From Curtobacterium sp. MCBA15_008 (GTDB lineage Bacteria; Actinomycetota; Actinomycetes; Actinomycetales; Microbacteriaceae), in the NCBI RefSeq assembly GCF_001865065.1, contig NZ_MJGN01000034.1, forward strand, positions 152,054-216,053: 64,000 bases of DNA, read 5' to 3'. Both the position numbers and the translations under genes were made by a program. Shown one piece after another: positions 15,618 to 25,142 of the stretch; the stretch's first letter is position 1, and each line of letters opens with the position of its first letter. The notes under the pieces were generated by a model. The model saw only the letters and a program-made list of their open reading frames with translations. It was not told where the DNA came from and made no database searches.

Positions 15618-17210
15618 GTGGCGTCAACCCCGATCGACACCGGACTCGAGACCCGGTCGATCACCGCACCCGAGACGATCCTCGAGATGCGCTCGATCAC
15701 CAAGGAGTTCCCTGGTGTGAAGGCGCTGTCCGACGTCTCGCTCAGCGTCCGAGCCGGCGAGATCCACGCGATCTGCGGCGAGAACGGCGCCGGCAAGTCG
15801 ACCCTGATGAAGGTCCTCTCCGGCGTCTACCCCTACGGCACCTACGAGGGCGAGATCGTCTTCGAGGGCGAAGAGGTCCGCTTCAAGGACATCAAGCAGT
15901 CCGAGCAGTCCGGCATCGTCATCATCCACCAGGAGCTCGCGCTCATCCCGGAGCTGTCGATCACCGAGAACCTGTTCCTCGGCAACGAGCCCGGCAAGTT
16001 CGGCGTCATCGACTGGACCTCGGCCCAGCTCCGCGCCCAGGACCTGCTCGCCCGCGTCGGCCTGAACGACGACCCGGACACGCAGATCAAGAGCATCGGC
16101 GTCGGCAAGCAGCAGCTCGTCGAGATCGCCAAGGCCCTGCACAAGGACGTCAAGCTCCTCATCCTCGACGAGCCGACCGCGGCGCTCAACGAGAACGACT
16201 CGCAGCACCTCCTCGACCTCATCGTCGGCCTGAAGGCCAAGGGCATCTCGAGCATCATCATCAGCCACAAGCTGAACGAGATCGAGCAGATCGCCGACGA
16301 GATCACGATCATCCGCGACGGCAAGACCATCGAGACGCTGAACGTCAAGGGCGACGGCGTCAACGAGGACCGCATCATCCGCGGCATGGTCGGCCGCTCG
16401 CTCGAGTCCCGGTTCCCGGACCGCACCCCGAAGATCGGCGAGACCTTCTTCGAGGTCCGCGACTGGACCGTGCAGCACCCGCTCGACTCGTCGCGCCTGG
16501 TCTGCAAGGGCTCGAACTTCCACGTGAAGCGCGGCGAGATCGTCGGCTTCGCGGGCCTGATGGGTGCCGGGCGCACCGAACTCGCGATGAGCCTGTTCGG
16601 TCGCTCCTACGGCACCTGGCTCGGTGGCCAGATCTTCAAGGACGGCCACGAGATCAAGGTCACGAACGTCCAGCAGGCGATCGACAACGGCATGGGCTAC
16701 GTCTCCGAGGACCGCAAGGCGCTCGGGCTCAACCTGCTCGACTCGGTGAAGCGGTCCACGGTGTCCGCCGACCTGCAGAAGATCTCCAAGGCCGGCGTCG
16801 TCGACTCCCTCGAGGAGTACGACATCGCGGAGAAGTACCGGAAGCTGCTCCGCACGAAGGTGCCGACGGTGGAGGAGAACGTCGGGAAGCTCTCCGGCGG
16901 GAACCAGCAGAAGGTCGTCCTGTCGAAGTGGATGTTCACCGACCCGGACATCCTCATCCTCGACGAACCGACCCGCGGCATCGACGTGGGCGCGAAGTTC
17001 GAGATCTACGGCATCATCCAGCAGCTCGCAGCACAGGGGAAGGGCATCATCCTCATCTCCTCCGAGCTCCCCGAACTCCTCGGCCTCTCCGATCGCATCT
17101 ACACGATCTTCGAGGGCCAGATCACGGCCGACGTCCCCGCGGACCAGGCCGATCCAGAAACGCTCATGCGCAGCATGACCTCCGCGCGGAAGGGCGCTCC
17201 CGTCTCATGA
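15618..17210 (+). CDS. Sugar ABC transporter ATP-binding protein (GguA/MglA type)
   Basis: 530-residue tandem ATPase of the CUT2 class. First half: Walker [10 protein letters not shown], signature-like [14 protein letters not shown], Walker [12 protein letters not shown]. Second half: degenerate P-loop GLMGAGRTE, signature [13 protein letters not shown] and [11 protein letters not shown]. The GTG at 15618 follows an AGAAGGAG Shine-Dalgarno by 7 bases. The stop overlaps the permease start. Energises import of a monosaccharide with the next two gene products. Confidence 0.92.
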   Translation: MASTPIDTGLETRSITAPETILEMRSITKEFPGVKALSDVSLSVRAGEIHAICGENGAGKSTLMKVLSGVYPYGTYEGEIVFEGEEVRFKDIKQSEQSGIVIIHQELALIPELSITENLFLGNEPGKFGVIDWTSAQLRAQDLLARVGLNDDPDTQIKSIGVGKQQLVEIAKALHKDVKLLILDEPTAALNENDSQHLLDLIVGLKAKGISSIIISHKLNEIEQIADEITIIRDGKTIETLNVKGDGVNEDRIIRGMVGRSLESRFPDRTPKIGETFFEVRDWTVQHPLDSSRLVCKGSNFHVKRGEIVGFAGLMGAGRTELAMSLFGRSYGTWLGGQIFKDGHEIKVTNVQQAIDNGMGYVSEDRKALGLNLLDSVKRSTVSADLQKISKAGVVDSLEEYDIAEKYRKLLRTKVPTVEENVGKLSGGNQQKVVLSKWMFTDPDILILDEPTRGIDVGAKFEIYGIIQQLAAQGKGIILISSELPELLGLSDRIYTIFEGQITADVPADQADPETLMRSMTSARKGAPVS

Positions 17211-18499
17211 AGAACCTGAAACTGCTCTTCGGCAAGGGCAACTCCATCGGCCAGTACGGCATGATCATCGCGTTGATCGCGATCCTGATCATCTTCTCGA
17301 TCGCCACGAACGGGCTCATCCTCGAGCCCACGAACATCATCAACGTGTTCCTGCAGTACTCGTACATCCTCATCCTCGCGCTGGGGATGGTGATGGTGAT
17401 CATCGCCGGCCACATCGACCTGTCGGTCGGATCGGTCGCAGCGTTCACGGGCATCATCGTGGCGCAGTCGATGTCCGAGTGGAACTTCCCGGCCTGGCTC
17501 GCGATCGTCCTCGGCCTCGCCGTCGGCGCCGCGGTCGGCGCCTGGCAGGGCTTCTGGGTCGCGTTCGTGAAGGTCCCGGCGTTCATCGTGACGCTCGCCG
17601 GCCAGCTCATCTTCCGCGGCGCCAACCAGATCATCGGCAACTCGACGTCCGTCCCGACGCCGAACGACTACAACACCATCGGCAACGGGTTCCTGCCCGA
17701 CTTCGGTCCGGACTTCGGGTTCTCGAACGGCACGCTCCTGCTGGGCCTCGTCACCTGCCTCGTCCTGGTCTTCATGGAGGTCCGTGGCCGCCAGCGTCGC
17801 AAGAAGATGCAGGCCGAGCTCCTCCCGCTCTGGGTCTCCGTCGTCCGAACCGGCGTCCTCGTCCTGGTGACCCTCGTCGCCACGTACCTGTTCGCCGCCG
17901 GCCCCGCCGGGACCTCGATCCCGATCGTCGCGATCATCCTCGGCGTCCTGACCATCGTCTACGGCTTCATCACCAAGAACACGATCTTCGGCCGCCAGGT
18001 CTACGCCGTCGGTGGCAACGCGAACGCCGCGATCCTCTCCGGTGTCAGCGCTCGCAAGGTCAACTTCTTCGTCATGATGAACATGTCGGTCCTCGCCGCG
18101 ATCGCCGGCATGGTGTTCGTCGGCTACTCGGGTGCCTCGGGCCCCGCGGACGGCACCGGCTGGGAGCTCGACGCGATCGCCGCCGTGTTCGTCGGTGGCG
18201 CCGCGGTCGCGGGTGGCATCGGCACCATCTCCGGCTCCATCATCGGTGGCCTCGTGATGGCCCTGCTCTCCAACGGTCTCTCGCTGGTCGGCCTCGAGTC
18301 GAACCGCGTCCAGATCATCCGCGGTCTGGTCCTGCTGGTGGCCGTCGCCTTCGACGTCTACTCGAAGTCGCAGGGTCGTCCATCGCTGATCGGCGGCATG
18401 ATGCGGCAGTTCCAGCGGAAGGACACGGAACAGAACACCGTGTCCGCGCAGCAGCCGCAGTCCATCCAGGACCAGCCGGAGAAGGTCAACACCCAGTAA
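17207..18499 (+). CDS. Sugar ABC transporter permease (GguB type)
   Basis: 430-residue membrane protein of the BPD_transp_2 / CUT2 family. About ten hydrophobic helices, with the family motif [11 protein letters not shown] and, near the end, [20 protein letters not shown]. The ATG overlaps the ATPase stop (ATGA). The hydrophilic Gln-rich tail after about residue 395 is unusual but of no known function. Forms the channel of the importer. Confidence 0.92.
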   Translation: MKNLKLLFGKGNSIGQYGMIIALIAILIIFSIATNGLILEPTNIINVFLQYSYILILALGMVMVIIAGHIDLSVGSVAAFTGIIVAQSMSEWNFPAWLAIVLGLAVGAAVGAWQGFWVAFVKVPAFIVTLAGQLIFRGANQIIGNSTSVPTPNDYNTIGNGFLPDFGPDFGFSNGTLLLGLVTCLVLVFMEVRGRQRRKKMQAELLPLWVSVVRTGVLVLVTLVATYLFAAGPAGTSIPIVAIILGVLTIVYGFITKNTIFGRQVYAVGGNANAAILSGVSARKVNFFVMMNMSVLAAIAGMVFVGYSGASGPADGTGWELDAIAAVFVGGAAVAGGIGTISGSIIGGLVMALLSNGLSLVGLESNRVQIIRGLVLLVAVAFDVYSKSQGRPSLIGGMMRQFQRKDTEQNTVSAQQPQSIQDQPEKVNTQ

Positions 18500-18584
18500 A
18501 GACGTCGCGGTCGGTCGTCCCCGACGGCCGGCCGCACGAACCCCTCACCACAGCAACTCCCCTCAACGAAGAGAAAGCAATCTC

Positions 18585-19676
18585 ATGCGCAAGAAGCTCA
18601 TCGCCGGTATCGGCCTGGCACTCGTCGCGGGCCTCGCCCTCAGCGGCTGCTCGGCTCGCGGCACCGACTCGGGTTCCGACTCCGGCATCAAGAAGGGCGA
18701 CCTCATCGGTGTCGCCCTGCCGGCCAAGACCTCGCAGAACTGGGTGCTCGCGGGCGCCGCGTTCAAGAAGTCGATCGAGGACGCCGGCTTCAAGGCCGAC
18801 ATCCAGTACGCGAACGCCGGCAACCCGGTTCCGGACCAGCAGGGCCAGATCCAGTCGATGGTAACCAAGGGCGCGAAGGCGATCATCGTCGGTGCGGCCG
18901 ACGGCTCGCAGCTCGGCACGCAGGTCACCGCGGCGAAGAAGTCCGGCGCGACAGTCATCGCCTGGGACCGCAACATCCTGAACACGAAGAACGTCGACTA
19001 CTACGTCGCGTTCAACAACTTCAAGGTCGGCCAGCTGCAGGCCCAGGCCCTCCTCGACGGCATGAAGGCCAAGAAGTCGAGCGGCCCGTACAACGTCGAG
19101 CTCTTCGCCGGTTCGCCGGACGACGCCAACGCCTCCGTGTTCTTCAACGGTGCGATGGACGTCCTGCAGCCGAAGATCGACGACGGCACGGTCAAGGTCG
19201 TCTCGGGTCAGACCTCGTTCTCGAAGGTCACCACGCAGGGCTGGCTCGCGCAGAACGCCCAGTCGCGCATGACCGACATCCTGACGAAGTCGTACACGAG
19301 CACCGACCTGGACGGCGTCCTCTCGCCGAACGACACGCTCGCCCGTGCGATCCTCACCGCGACGAAGGCGGCCGGCAAGCCGAACCCCATCGTCACCGGT
19401 CAGGACTCGGAGACCGCGTCGATCCCGCTCATCATGAACGGCACGCAGTACTCGACGATCTACAAGAACACGACGGAAGAGGCCCAGGCGGCCATCGACC
19501 TGGTGGCCGACCTCGCTGACGGCAAGACGCCGAAGACGACGAAGGACAAGAACAACGACAACGGCGTGAAGGTGGTCCCGGCGGTCGAGCTGACCCCGAT
19601 CCTCGTCACGAAGGAGAACGCGGTCGAGGCCTACAAGGGCAACGACACCCTCGAGGCACTCGCCAAGAAGGGCTGA
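18585..19676 (+). CDS. chvE: Sugar ABC transporter substrate-binding lipoprotein (ChvE type)
   Basis: 363 residues with a lipoprotein signal: MRKK, a hydrophobic stretch and lipobox LSGC (Cys about residue 22). The periplasmic-binding type 1 fold matches the multiple-sugar-binding ChvE family: SQNWVLAG near the N-terminus, VIAWDRNI, GSPDDANA, and DGVLSPNDTLA then TGQDSE in the second lobe. Last gene of the operon before a strong terminator. The sugar is not predictable; ChvE homologues bind arabinose, galactose or xylose. Confidence 0.9.
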   Translation: MRKKLIAGIGLALVAGLALSGCSARGTDSGSDSGIKKGDLIGVALPAKTSQNWVLAGAAFKKSIEDAGFKADIQYANAGNPVPDQQGQIQSMVTKGAKAIIVGAADGSQLGTQVTAAKKSGATVIAWDRNILNTKNVDYYVAFNNFKVGQLQAQALLDGMKAKKSSGPYNVELFAGSPDDANASVFFNGAMDVLQPKIDDGTVKVVSGQTSFSKVTTQGWLAQNAQSRMTDILTKSYTSTDLDGVLSPNDTLARAILTATKAAGKPNPIVTGQDSETASIPLIMNGTQYSTIYKNTTEEAQAAIDLVADLADGKTPKTTKDKNNDNGVKVVPAVELTPILVTKENAVEAYKGNDTLEALAKKG

Positions 19677-19691
19677 TCTCCCCCGCTCCAC

Positions 19692-19728
19692 GAACGGCCC
19701 CGTCTCGCTCTGCGAGGCGGGGCCGTTC
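19692..19728 (+). terminator. Terminator after chvE
   Basis: A 17-bp stem with one G-T wobble (19692-19708 with 19712-19728) begins 16 bases after the stop codon. There is no T-run of note. Confidence 0.75.
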
Positions 19729-19780
19729 CGCGTCCGCCCGGCGGACGCACGTTGGGTCGCGGACGCGGGCGGCTGCCGGC

Positions 19781-19816
19781 CTGGAGGCGCGGTGCCGTCC
19801 CGCCCCGCGCCTCCAG
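19781..19816. repeat. CTGGAGGC-family palindrome
   Basis: A 12-bp perfect stem, CTGGAGGCGCGG with CCGCGCCTCCAG, and a 12-base loop. Member of the dispersed palindrome family seen at 8666 and 15285. Confidence 0.6.
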
Positions 19817-19879
19817 TCCGTCCGCCCGTCTGCCCGAAAGCGACACGTGCACCCGGAGTCCCGCGGACGTGTCCGGCAA

Positions 19880-19920
19880 AGCGACAGATGGACGCGCGAT
19901 GTTCGCGGCCATCTGTCGCT
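19880..19920. terminator. Hairpin after the HepT-like gene
   Basis: AGCGACAGATGG (19880-19891) pairs with CCATCTGTCGCT (19909-19920) with further pairing inside the loop. It is just downstream of the minus-strand HepT-like stop at 19940, so a likely terminator for it. Confidence 0.6.
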
Positions 19921-19939
19921 CTTGCGAGTGGCCCGGCAC

Positions 19940-20269
19940 CTACGGCTGGGCGGCGCGCATGCGGCGGACCGCGGCGCAGAGGGACGGCACGTCCACGCGG
20001 GCCGTCCCGAACACCACGGCGGGCGTGGTGTCGAAGTACCGGCGGGTCAGGCGCTCCCCGAGGAGCGAGACGCGCGACCACGGGATCCCCGGCTCGGTCG
20101 AGGTGACCGCGTTCGGCAGCATGCGGACCGCCTCCCCGATCTCGACGAGCCGCATCCGGACCGCGTCGTACACCAGGTCCTCCGGCAGCGCGGCGTCGTC
20201 GACGTAGCGCGCGATGACCCCGCACGCCTCCAGGACGTCGTCGAGGCGGTCGCGGACGTCGCGGTTCAC
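19940..20269 (-). CDS. HepT-like (DUF86) protein with altered active site
   Basis: 109 residues, all-helical HepT family. In type VII toxin-antitoxin pairs HepT is an RNase-like toxin neutralised by AMPylation by MntA. The GTG at 20269 overlaps the XRE-MNT stop (GTGA). Where family members carry RxxxxHxY, this protein reads GERLTRRY (residues 71-78): Tyr remains but the Arg and His are replaced, so it may be inactive or a structural partner. My alignment is by eye. Confidence 0.7.
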   Translation of the reverse strand: MNRDVRDRLDDVLEACGVIARYVDDAALPEDLVYDAVRMRLVEIGEAVRMLPNAVTSTEPGIPWSRVSLLGERLTRRYFDTTPAVVFGTARVDVPSLCAAVRRMRAAQP

Positions 20270-20781
20270 AGCGGCACCGCGTCGCGCACGGCGTCGATGC
20301 CCATCCCCGCCGCGTCGACCACGTCCACGCGCACGCCCAGGAGCTGTTCCGCCGCGTCCTGGATGCGCATCAGTGCGAAGATGCCGAGCCCCGGGTCGAG
20401 GTCCACCATGAGGTCGACGTCGCTCGACGGGCCGTCCTCGCCGCGGGCGACGCTGCCGAAGAGCCGGGGGTTCCGCCCGCCGTACCGGTGCACGATCGCC
20501 GTGAGGTCCTGCCGCACCGAGGCCACTCGTTCCCGGAGCGGCGGCGGGTCCTCGATTGGCTGCAGGTCGATCGCCGTGGTGAAGCCCGCGGCCAGCAGCA
20601 GACGCTGCAGTGCGGCGAGGGACGGTTCGCGACGGCCGTTCTCGTAGGTGCTGATGACGCTCTGCGTGACACCGGCGCGGACGGCCAGCTGCACCTGGGT
20701 CAGCTCGGCGCGGAGTCGGGCGTCCCGGATGAGCGCGGCAGCCGACACCAGCGTCGCGGACCGTGGGAGAACTGCGGACAT
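20266..20781 (-). CDS. XRE helix-turn-helix fused to MNT nucleotidyltransferase (MntA-like antitoxin)
   Basis: 171 residues. An XRE/Cro-type HTH occupies residues 15-65 (LTQVQLAVRAGVTQSVISTY). A minimal nucleotidyltransferase domain follows with GSVARG (109-114) and the catalytic Asp pair in SSDVDLMV (D121, D123), both intact. The start at 20781 is chosen because a TATCGT -10 ends 6 bases before it; an ATG at 20808 would fall upstream of that promoter. It likely represses its own operon through TGCGA palindromes and AMPylates or binds the HepT partner. Confidence 0.8.
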   Translation of the reverse strand: MSAVLPRSATLVSAAALIRDARLRAELTQVQLAVRAGVTQSVISTYENGRREPSLAALQRLLLAAGFTTAIDLQPIEDPPPLRERVASVRQDLTAIVHRYGGRNPRLFGSVARGEDGPSSDVDLMVDLDPGLGIFALMRIQDAAEQLLGVRVDVVDAAGMGIDAVRDAVPL

Positions 20782-20787
20782 GCCGCA

Positions 20788-20871
20788 ACGATACACAGAA
20801 TGCGACATTTCGCAGCATGCATTGCGACGTCGCAGCCGGTCTGCTCAGAAGATGCTGCTGCGCGATATCGC
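20788..20871 (-). promoter_or_regulatory. Promoter and operator palindromes of the XRE-MNT/HepT operon
   Basis: The -10 TATCGT occupies 20793-20788. Upstream lie TGCGACATTTCGCA (20801-20814, 5-bp arms), the perfect palindrome TGCGACGTCGCA (20823-20834) and GCGATATCGC (20862-20871). The repeated TGCGA/TCGCA half-site suggests autoregulation by the XRE domain. Confidence 0.5.
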
Positions 20872-20879
20872 AGGGCGCG

Positions 20880-21467
20880 CTATCCGCGCTGCGAGACGTC
20901 CGTCCGCAGGAAGTTCTGGGCCGACCGCGAGGCCGTCGGACCACGCTGCCCCTGGTACCGCGACTGGTACTCGGCGGACCCGTACGGCTTCTGGGCCGGG
21001 CTCGACAGCTGGAAGAAGCAGAGCTGCCCGATCTTCATCCCCGGCCAGAGCTTGATCGGCAGCGTCGCGACGTTCGACAGCTCGAGCGTGACGTGGCCGG
21101 AGAAGCCCGGGTCGATGAAGCCCGCGGTCGAGTGCGTCAGGAGCCCGAGGCGCCCGAGCGAGCTCTTGCCCTCGAGGCGCGCGGCGATGTCGTCGGGGAG
21201 GGTCACGACCTCGTACGTGGACCCGAGGACGAACTCGCCCGGGTGCAGCACGAACGCCTCGTCCGGGTCGGTCTCCACCAGGCGGGTGAGGTCGGGCTGG
21301 TCCACCGCCGGGTCGATGTGCGGGTACTTGTGGTTGTCGAACAGCCGGAAGAACTTGTCGAGCCGGACGTCGATGCTCGACGGCTGGACGAGCGAGGCGT
21401 CGTACGGGTCGAGCCCGATCCGGCCCTCGGCGAGCTGGGCGGAGATGTCGCGGTCGGAGAGCAGCAC
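20880..21467 (-). CDS. dcd: dCTP deaminase
   Basis: Deaminates dCTP, feeding dUTP/dTMP synthesis; some actinobacterial forms also release dUMP. 195 residues starting LLSDRDI after a GTG at 21467, with [29 protein letters not shown] and the C-terminal PYG/YQGQ region. A TAGGCT -10 ends 7 bases before the GTG, so the mRNA is probably leaderless. The longer open frame upstream is not conserved-looking and was rejected. Confidence 0.93.
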   Translation of the reverse strand: MLLSDRDISAQLAEGRIGLDPYDASLVQPSSIDVRLDKFFRLFDNHKYPHIDPAVDQPDLTRLVETDPDEAFVLHPGEFVLGSTYEVVTLPDDIAARLEGKSSLGRLGLLTHSTAGFIDPGFSGHVTLELSNVATLPIKLWPGMKIGQLCFFQLSSPAQKPYGSAEYQSRYQGQRGPTASRSAQNFLRTDVSQRG

Positions 21468-21590
21468 GCGCAGCAGCCTAGCGGCACGGCTGCCGTTCAC
21501 CGATGTGGAGTCTGGCGGCCCCGCGCGGTCCCCGGTAGGCTGCGAGGCTGCCCAGCGTCGGGCAGCGTGACACCGCCGGGAGGCTCCGAC

Positions 21591-22682
21591 ATGACCGCGT
21601 ACACCGTGCACGAGCTCGACGTCCCCGCGACGATGGCGGACGACCCCGCGAAGGTGCGGGCGTTCCGCGAGTGGGTGGCCGTGCAGAACGCGGCAGAGGT
21701 GGACGTCACCGGGTTGCCGGAGATCCTCTGGACGCCCGAGGAACAGCTCCCCTACCTGCTCGATCCCGAGGCGCCGAGTCGTCTCTTCGCGGTGCGTGAC
21801 GCCGACGGGACCGCCGTGGCCGCCGGCTCCTACGACACGAAAGTCGCACCGGACACCCCGAACTGCTGGATCGCGGTGGCCGTCGCGCCCGGGCACCAGC
21901 GCCGCGGTGTCGGCACGCTGCTCGCCGACCACGTCGAGGGGATCGCACGCGCCGAGGGTCGCACGCAGTGGAAGACGTACTCCGTCTCACGGCAGGTCGG
22001 CTCGGCATCCGGGCCCGGGTACGTGGTCCCGCCGACCGGCTACGGGGCGGTGCCGTCGGACGAGGCCGGAGCGTGCTTCCTCACCGGCCGCGGTTGGCGG
22101 TTCGGCCAGGTCAACCGGATCAGCCGCCTCGGACTGCCGGCCGACCACTCCGTCGTGCGTGAGCTCCGAGACCGGGCGGCGGTCGCGGCCGGGCCCGACT
22201 ACCGGGTGCACGCCTGGGCCGGTCCGACGCCGGAGCGGTGGCTCGACGGTGTCGCGCTGCTCGAGACGAGGATGAGCACCGATGCGCCCGAGGGTGACAT
22301 GGAGGAGCCGGAGGACGTCTGGACGCGGGAACGTCTGCGAGAGCACGAGGCGCAGCTCGCGCGATCGCCGCGCACCATGGTCACGGTCGCCATCGAGCAC
22401 CTCCCGAGCACCACCTTGGCTGGTTTCACGCAACTCGCAGTGCCGCACAACAGCGGTCAGCCGGTGATGCAAGGGGACACGCTCGTGCTGCGCGAGCACC
22501 GCGGGCACCGGCTCGGGTGGCTCCTCAAGGTGGCCGGGATCGAGTGCGTCGAACGCGACTTCCCTGGGCGGCCGTCGATCATCACCTTCAACGCCGAGGA
22601 GAACCGCCCGATGCTCGACGTCAACGAGGCGGTCGGCTTCGTCGGCGTCGGCTGCGAGGGGATCTGGGAGCGACGCGTCTGA
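21591..22682 (+). CDS. GNAT N-acetyltransferase, two-domain
   Basis: 363 residues with two acetyltransferase halves. The first shows the acetyl-CoA loop [10 protein letters not shown], the second the degenerate [10 protein letters not shown]. Resembles actinobacterial tandem-GNAT proteins of unknown substrate. The ATG at 21591 follows GGGAGG. A -10-like TAGGCT lies at 21536, and a small hairpin GCTGCCC/GGGCAGC occurs in the leader. Confidence 0.8.
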   Translation: MTAYTVHELDVPATMADDPAKVRAFREWVAVQNAAEVDVTGLPEILWTPEEQLPYLLDPEAPSRLFAVRDADGTAVAAGSYDTKVAPDTPNCWIAVAVAPGHQRRGVGTLLADHVEGIARAEGRTQWKTYSVSRQVGSASGPGYVVPPTGYGAVPSDEAGACFLTGRGWRFGQVNRISRLGLPADHSVVRELRDRAAVAAGPDYRVHAWAGPTPERWLDGVALLETRMSTDAPEGDMEEPEDVWTRERLREHEAQLARSPRTMVTVAIEHLPSTTLAGFTQLAVPHNSGQPVMQGDTLVLREHRGHRLGWLLKVAGIECVERDFPGRPSIITFNAEENRPMLDVNEAVGFVGVGCEGIWERRV

Positions 22683-22782
22683 CGACGCGACCCGACGCAG
22701 TGGACGCACCCTGTGGCGGACCGCAGCCGGTCTGCGAGACGCACGTCGCGCCTCCAGAATGGACGCCTACGATTGGACGGTC

Positions 22783-24828
22783 ATGACCGTCACCCCCACC
22801 GCAACCCAGCCCGGAGGCACGGCACCGGAATCCGCGCCCGTCACCGCGCGCACGTCCACCGTCGCGACGGTCCTCGTCATCGCGATCCCGCTCGCGGTCG
22901 CCTGCTCGATCCTCGGGATGACGCTCACCGGCGCGTTCACCGCGAACCAGCAGCTGGTGTCCGCCGGCGACCTCGTCGAGTACGGCCTGCCCGTCGCCCG
23001 TGTCGTGCACGACACGATGGCCGCCCTCACCATCGGCCTGCTCGTCGTCGCGGCGTTCGCGCTCCCCGCCCAGAAGAAGGACCACGGCGCGATGTCGAGC
23101 GTCCAGCACCGGGCCTCGCGGTGGGCTGCGGTGACCGGTGCGGTGTGGTTCCTCGCCGCCGTCGTCAGCATCGTCTTCACCGGGGCGAACACCCTCGGCG
23201 TCCCGCTCACCAGCCCGGTGTTCGCGCGGAACTTCATGCTGTTCGCGTTCCAGGTCGAGATCGGGCAGGCGCTCGTCGTGTCGGCCGTCGCCATCCTCGT
23301 CGCCACCGTCGTCGCCGCGTTCGCGACCCGGGTGACGACCCTCGCCGTGGCCACGGTCGCCGGCCTCTTCGCGCTGCTCCCCCTCGCGCTGTCCGGCCAC
23401 GCGGCCGGGTCGCTCGAGCACGCCAACGCCGTGAACTCGCTCGCCGTGCACCTCGTCGCGGTGTGCGTCTGGGCTGGCGGCCTCGTCGCTGTGCTGGTCC
23501 TCCGCACCCGGATGAAGGGTGCGACCGGCCGGGTCGTCTCGCGGTACTCCACGCTCGCCGGCTGGGCCTTCGCCGCGGTGGCGTTCTCCGGCATCGTCAA
23601 CGCCTCGCTCCGGCTGACCGGGCCGCTCGACCTGTTCACGACGACGTACGGCTGGCTCATCACGGTCAAGGCGGCGATCCTCGTGCTGCTCGGGCTCGCC
23701 GGGGTGGTCCAGCGCCGACGACTCGTGCCGGGGCTGCTCCGCGCCCCGCTCGACCGGAAGCTGTTCGTCCGGTTCGCCCTCGCCGAGGTCGTGTTCATGG
23801 CGATCGCGATCGGGGTCTCCGTCGCCGTGAGCCGATCGCAGCCGCCGATCCCGCAGACGCCCGAGACCGGCGAGGACACCCGCTCCGGCCTGATCGGGTT
23901 CCCGTACCCGCCGGCGCAGACCGTGCACACGTACCTGACGCAGTGGCACATCGACTGGGTGTGGCTCGCGCTCGCCGTCGTCGGTGCCGGCTGGTACCTG
24001 CTCGCCGTCCGGAAGCTCCGGAAGCGCGGGGACAAGTGGCCGGTCGGTCGCACCATCGCCTGGCTGCTGGGCTGCGCGCTGTTCATCTGGACGACCTCGG
24101 CGGGGCCTGCGGTCTACGGCATGATCCACTTCTCGTCGCACATGCTCCAGCACATGCTGCTCATGATGTTCGTGCCGCTGCCGCTCGTCCTCGGCGGTCC
24201 GGTGCTGCTCGCGCTGCGGACCCTGCCGGTCCGGAACGACGGCTCACGCGGCGCCCGCGAGTGGCTCATGCTCTTCACCCACTCGCGCTACATGCATTTC
24301 CTCGCGAAGCCCGCCGTCGCCGGGGTCATCTTCGCCGGGTCCCTCGTGGTCTTCTACTTCACGCCGGCGTACCAGTACGCGATGCAGTCGCACGAGTGGC
24401 ACGTCGCGATGGTCGTGCACTTCGTGTTCAGCGGCTACCTGTTCTTCTGGGTGTTCATCGGCGTCGACCCGGGGCCCCAGCGTCCGGCGTACCCGATCCT
24501 CATCATCGCGCTGCTCGCGACCCTGGCCTTCCACGCGTTCTTCGGCGTCGCGGTGATGACCTCGCAGTCGGTCTTCGCGCTCGACTGGTTCCACGCGCTG
24601 GGGCAGACGAACGACGCCGCGCTCCTCGACGACCAGCACACCGGTGGCGGGATCGCCTGGGGTGCCTCCGAGCTGCCGATGGTGTTCGTCGCCCTGCTCG
24701 TGGTGCGGAACTGGATGCGGTCGGACACGCGCGACGCGAAGCGCCTCGACCGCAAGGCGGAGCGGGACGGCGACGCGGACCTCAAGGCGTACAACGAGCG
24801 TCTCGCGGCGATGAACGACCGCGACTGA
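22783..24828 (+). CDS. CopD-CtaG fusion: copper/cytochrome oxidase assembly membrane protein
   Basis: 681-residue polytopic protein. The N-terminal half matches CopD (LSGHAAGSLEHAN and following helices). The C-terminal half is caa3-type CtaG, with HMLQHMLLMMFVPLPLVLGG and many membrane His and Met residues suited to copper binding. Likely delivers copper for cytochrome c oxidase. The ATG at 22783 lies 9 bases after a TACGAT -10-like hexamer; an in-frame ATG at 22759 would lie upstream of that promoter. Such fusions are common in Actinobacteria. Confidence 0.85.
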   Translation: MTVTPTATQPGGTAPESAPVTARTSTVATVLVIAIPLAVACSILGMTLTGAFTANQQLVSAGDLVEYGLPVARVVHDTMAALTIGLLVVAAFALPAQKKDHGAMSSVQHRASRWAAVTGAVWFLAAVVSIVFTGANTLGVPLTSPVFARNFMLFAFQVEIGQALVVSAVAILVATVVAAFATRVTTLAVATVAGLFALLPLALSGHAAGSLEHANAVNSLAVHLVAVCVWAGGLVAVLVLRTRMKGATGRVVSRYSTLAGWAFAAVAFSGIVNASLRLTGPLDLFTTTYGWLITVKAAILVLLGLAGVVQRRRLVPGLLRAPLDRKLFVRFALAEVVFMAIAIGVSVAVSRSQPPIPQTPETGEDTRSGLIGFPYPPAQTVHTYLTQWHIDWVWLALAVVGAGWYLLAVRKLRKRGDKWPVGRTIAWLLGCALFIWTTSAGPAVYGMIHFSSHMLQHMLLMMFVPLPLVLGGPVLLALRTLPVRNDGSRGAREWLMLFTHSRYMHFLAKPAVAGVIFAGSLVVFYFTPAYQYAMQSHEWHVAMVVHFVFSGYLFFWVFIGVDPGPQRPAYPILIIALLATLAFHAFFGVAVMTSQSVFALDWFHALGQTNDAALLDDQHTGGGIAWGASELPMVFVALLVVRNWMRSDTRDAKRLDRKAERDGDADLKAYNERLAAMNDRD

Positions 24829-24873
24829 CGAGCTCGACCGGGGCGATGCGGCCGCGGGACGCTCGGACGGGGC

Positions 24874-25044
24874 CGTGCGCCGTGCGCCGTGCGCCGTGAG
24901 ATCGCACTTCGTGCTGCTTCGCGCTCGGCGGTCGGGTCCGGAGTGCGATCTCGACGGACGGGTCCCGACGGCCGGGTCCCGACGGCCGGGTCGCGACGGA
25001 CGGGTTCCGGCGCGGCTCGGCGGACGGGTTCCGGCGCGGCGACG
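24874..25044. repeat. Clustered short tandem repeats downstream of the CopD-CtaG gene
   Basis: The 24829-25142 gap holds no gene. It contains CGTGCGC repeated three and a half times (24874-24898), an 11-bp inverted repeat GAGATCGCACT/AGTGCGATCTC (24898-24952), and several imperfect copies of a GACGGacGGGTC-type unit with two copies of GGACGGGTTCCGGCGCGGC (about 24952-25044). No coding potential is convincing. Confidence 0.65.
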
Positions 25045-25080
25045 AGTCTCGGCGGGGCCGATAGGTCGCGTGGCGACGCA

Positions 25081-25118
25081 GAACCGCGCACCGTGCGAGG
25101 TCGCACGGTGCGCGGTTC
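25081..25118 (-). terminator. Terminator of the surface-protein gene
   Basis: Perfect 18-bp stem with only GG between the arms (25081-25098 with 25101-25118), 25 bases beyond the minus-strand stop at 25143. Confidence 0.75.
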
Positions 25119-25142
25119 GAGGACGTCAACGTCCGGGGATGA

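Noticed and set aside
15611-17206. Frame through gguA that joins the permease frame
   Set aside because: Arg/Pro-rich out-of-frame reading of the ATPase; the real permease starts at 17207.
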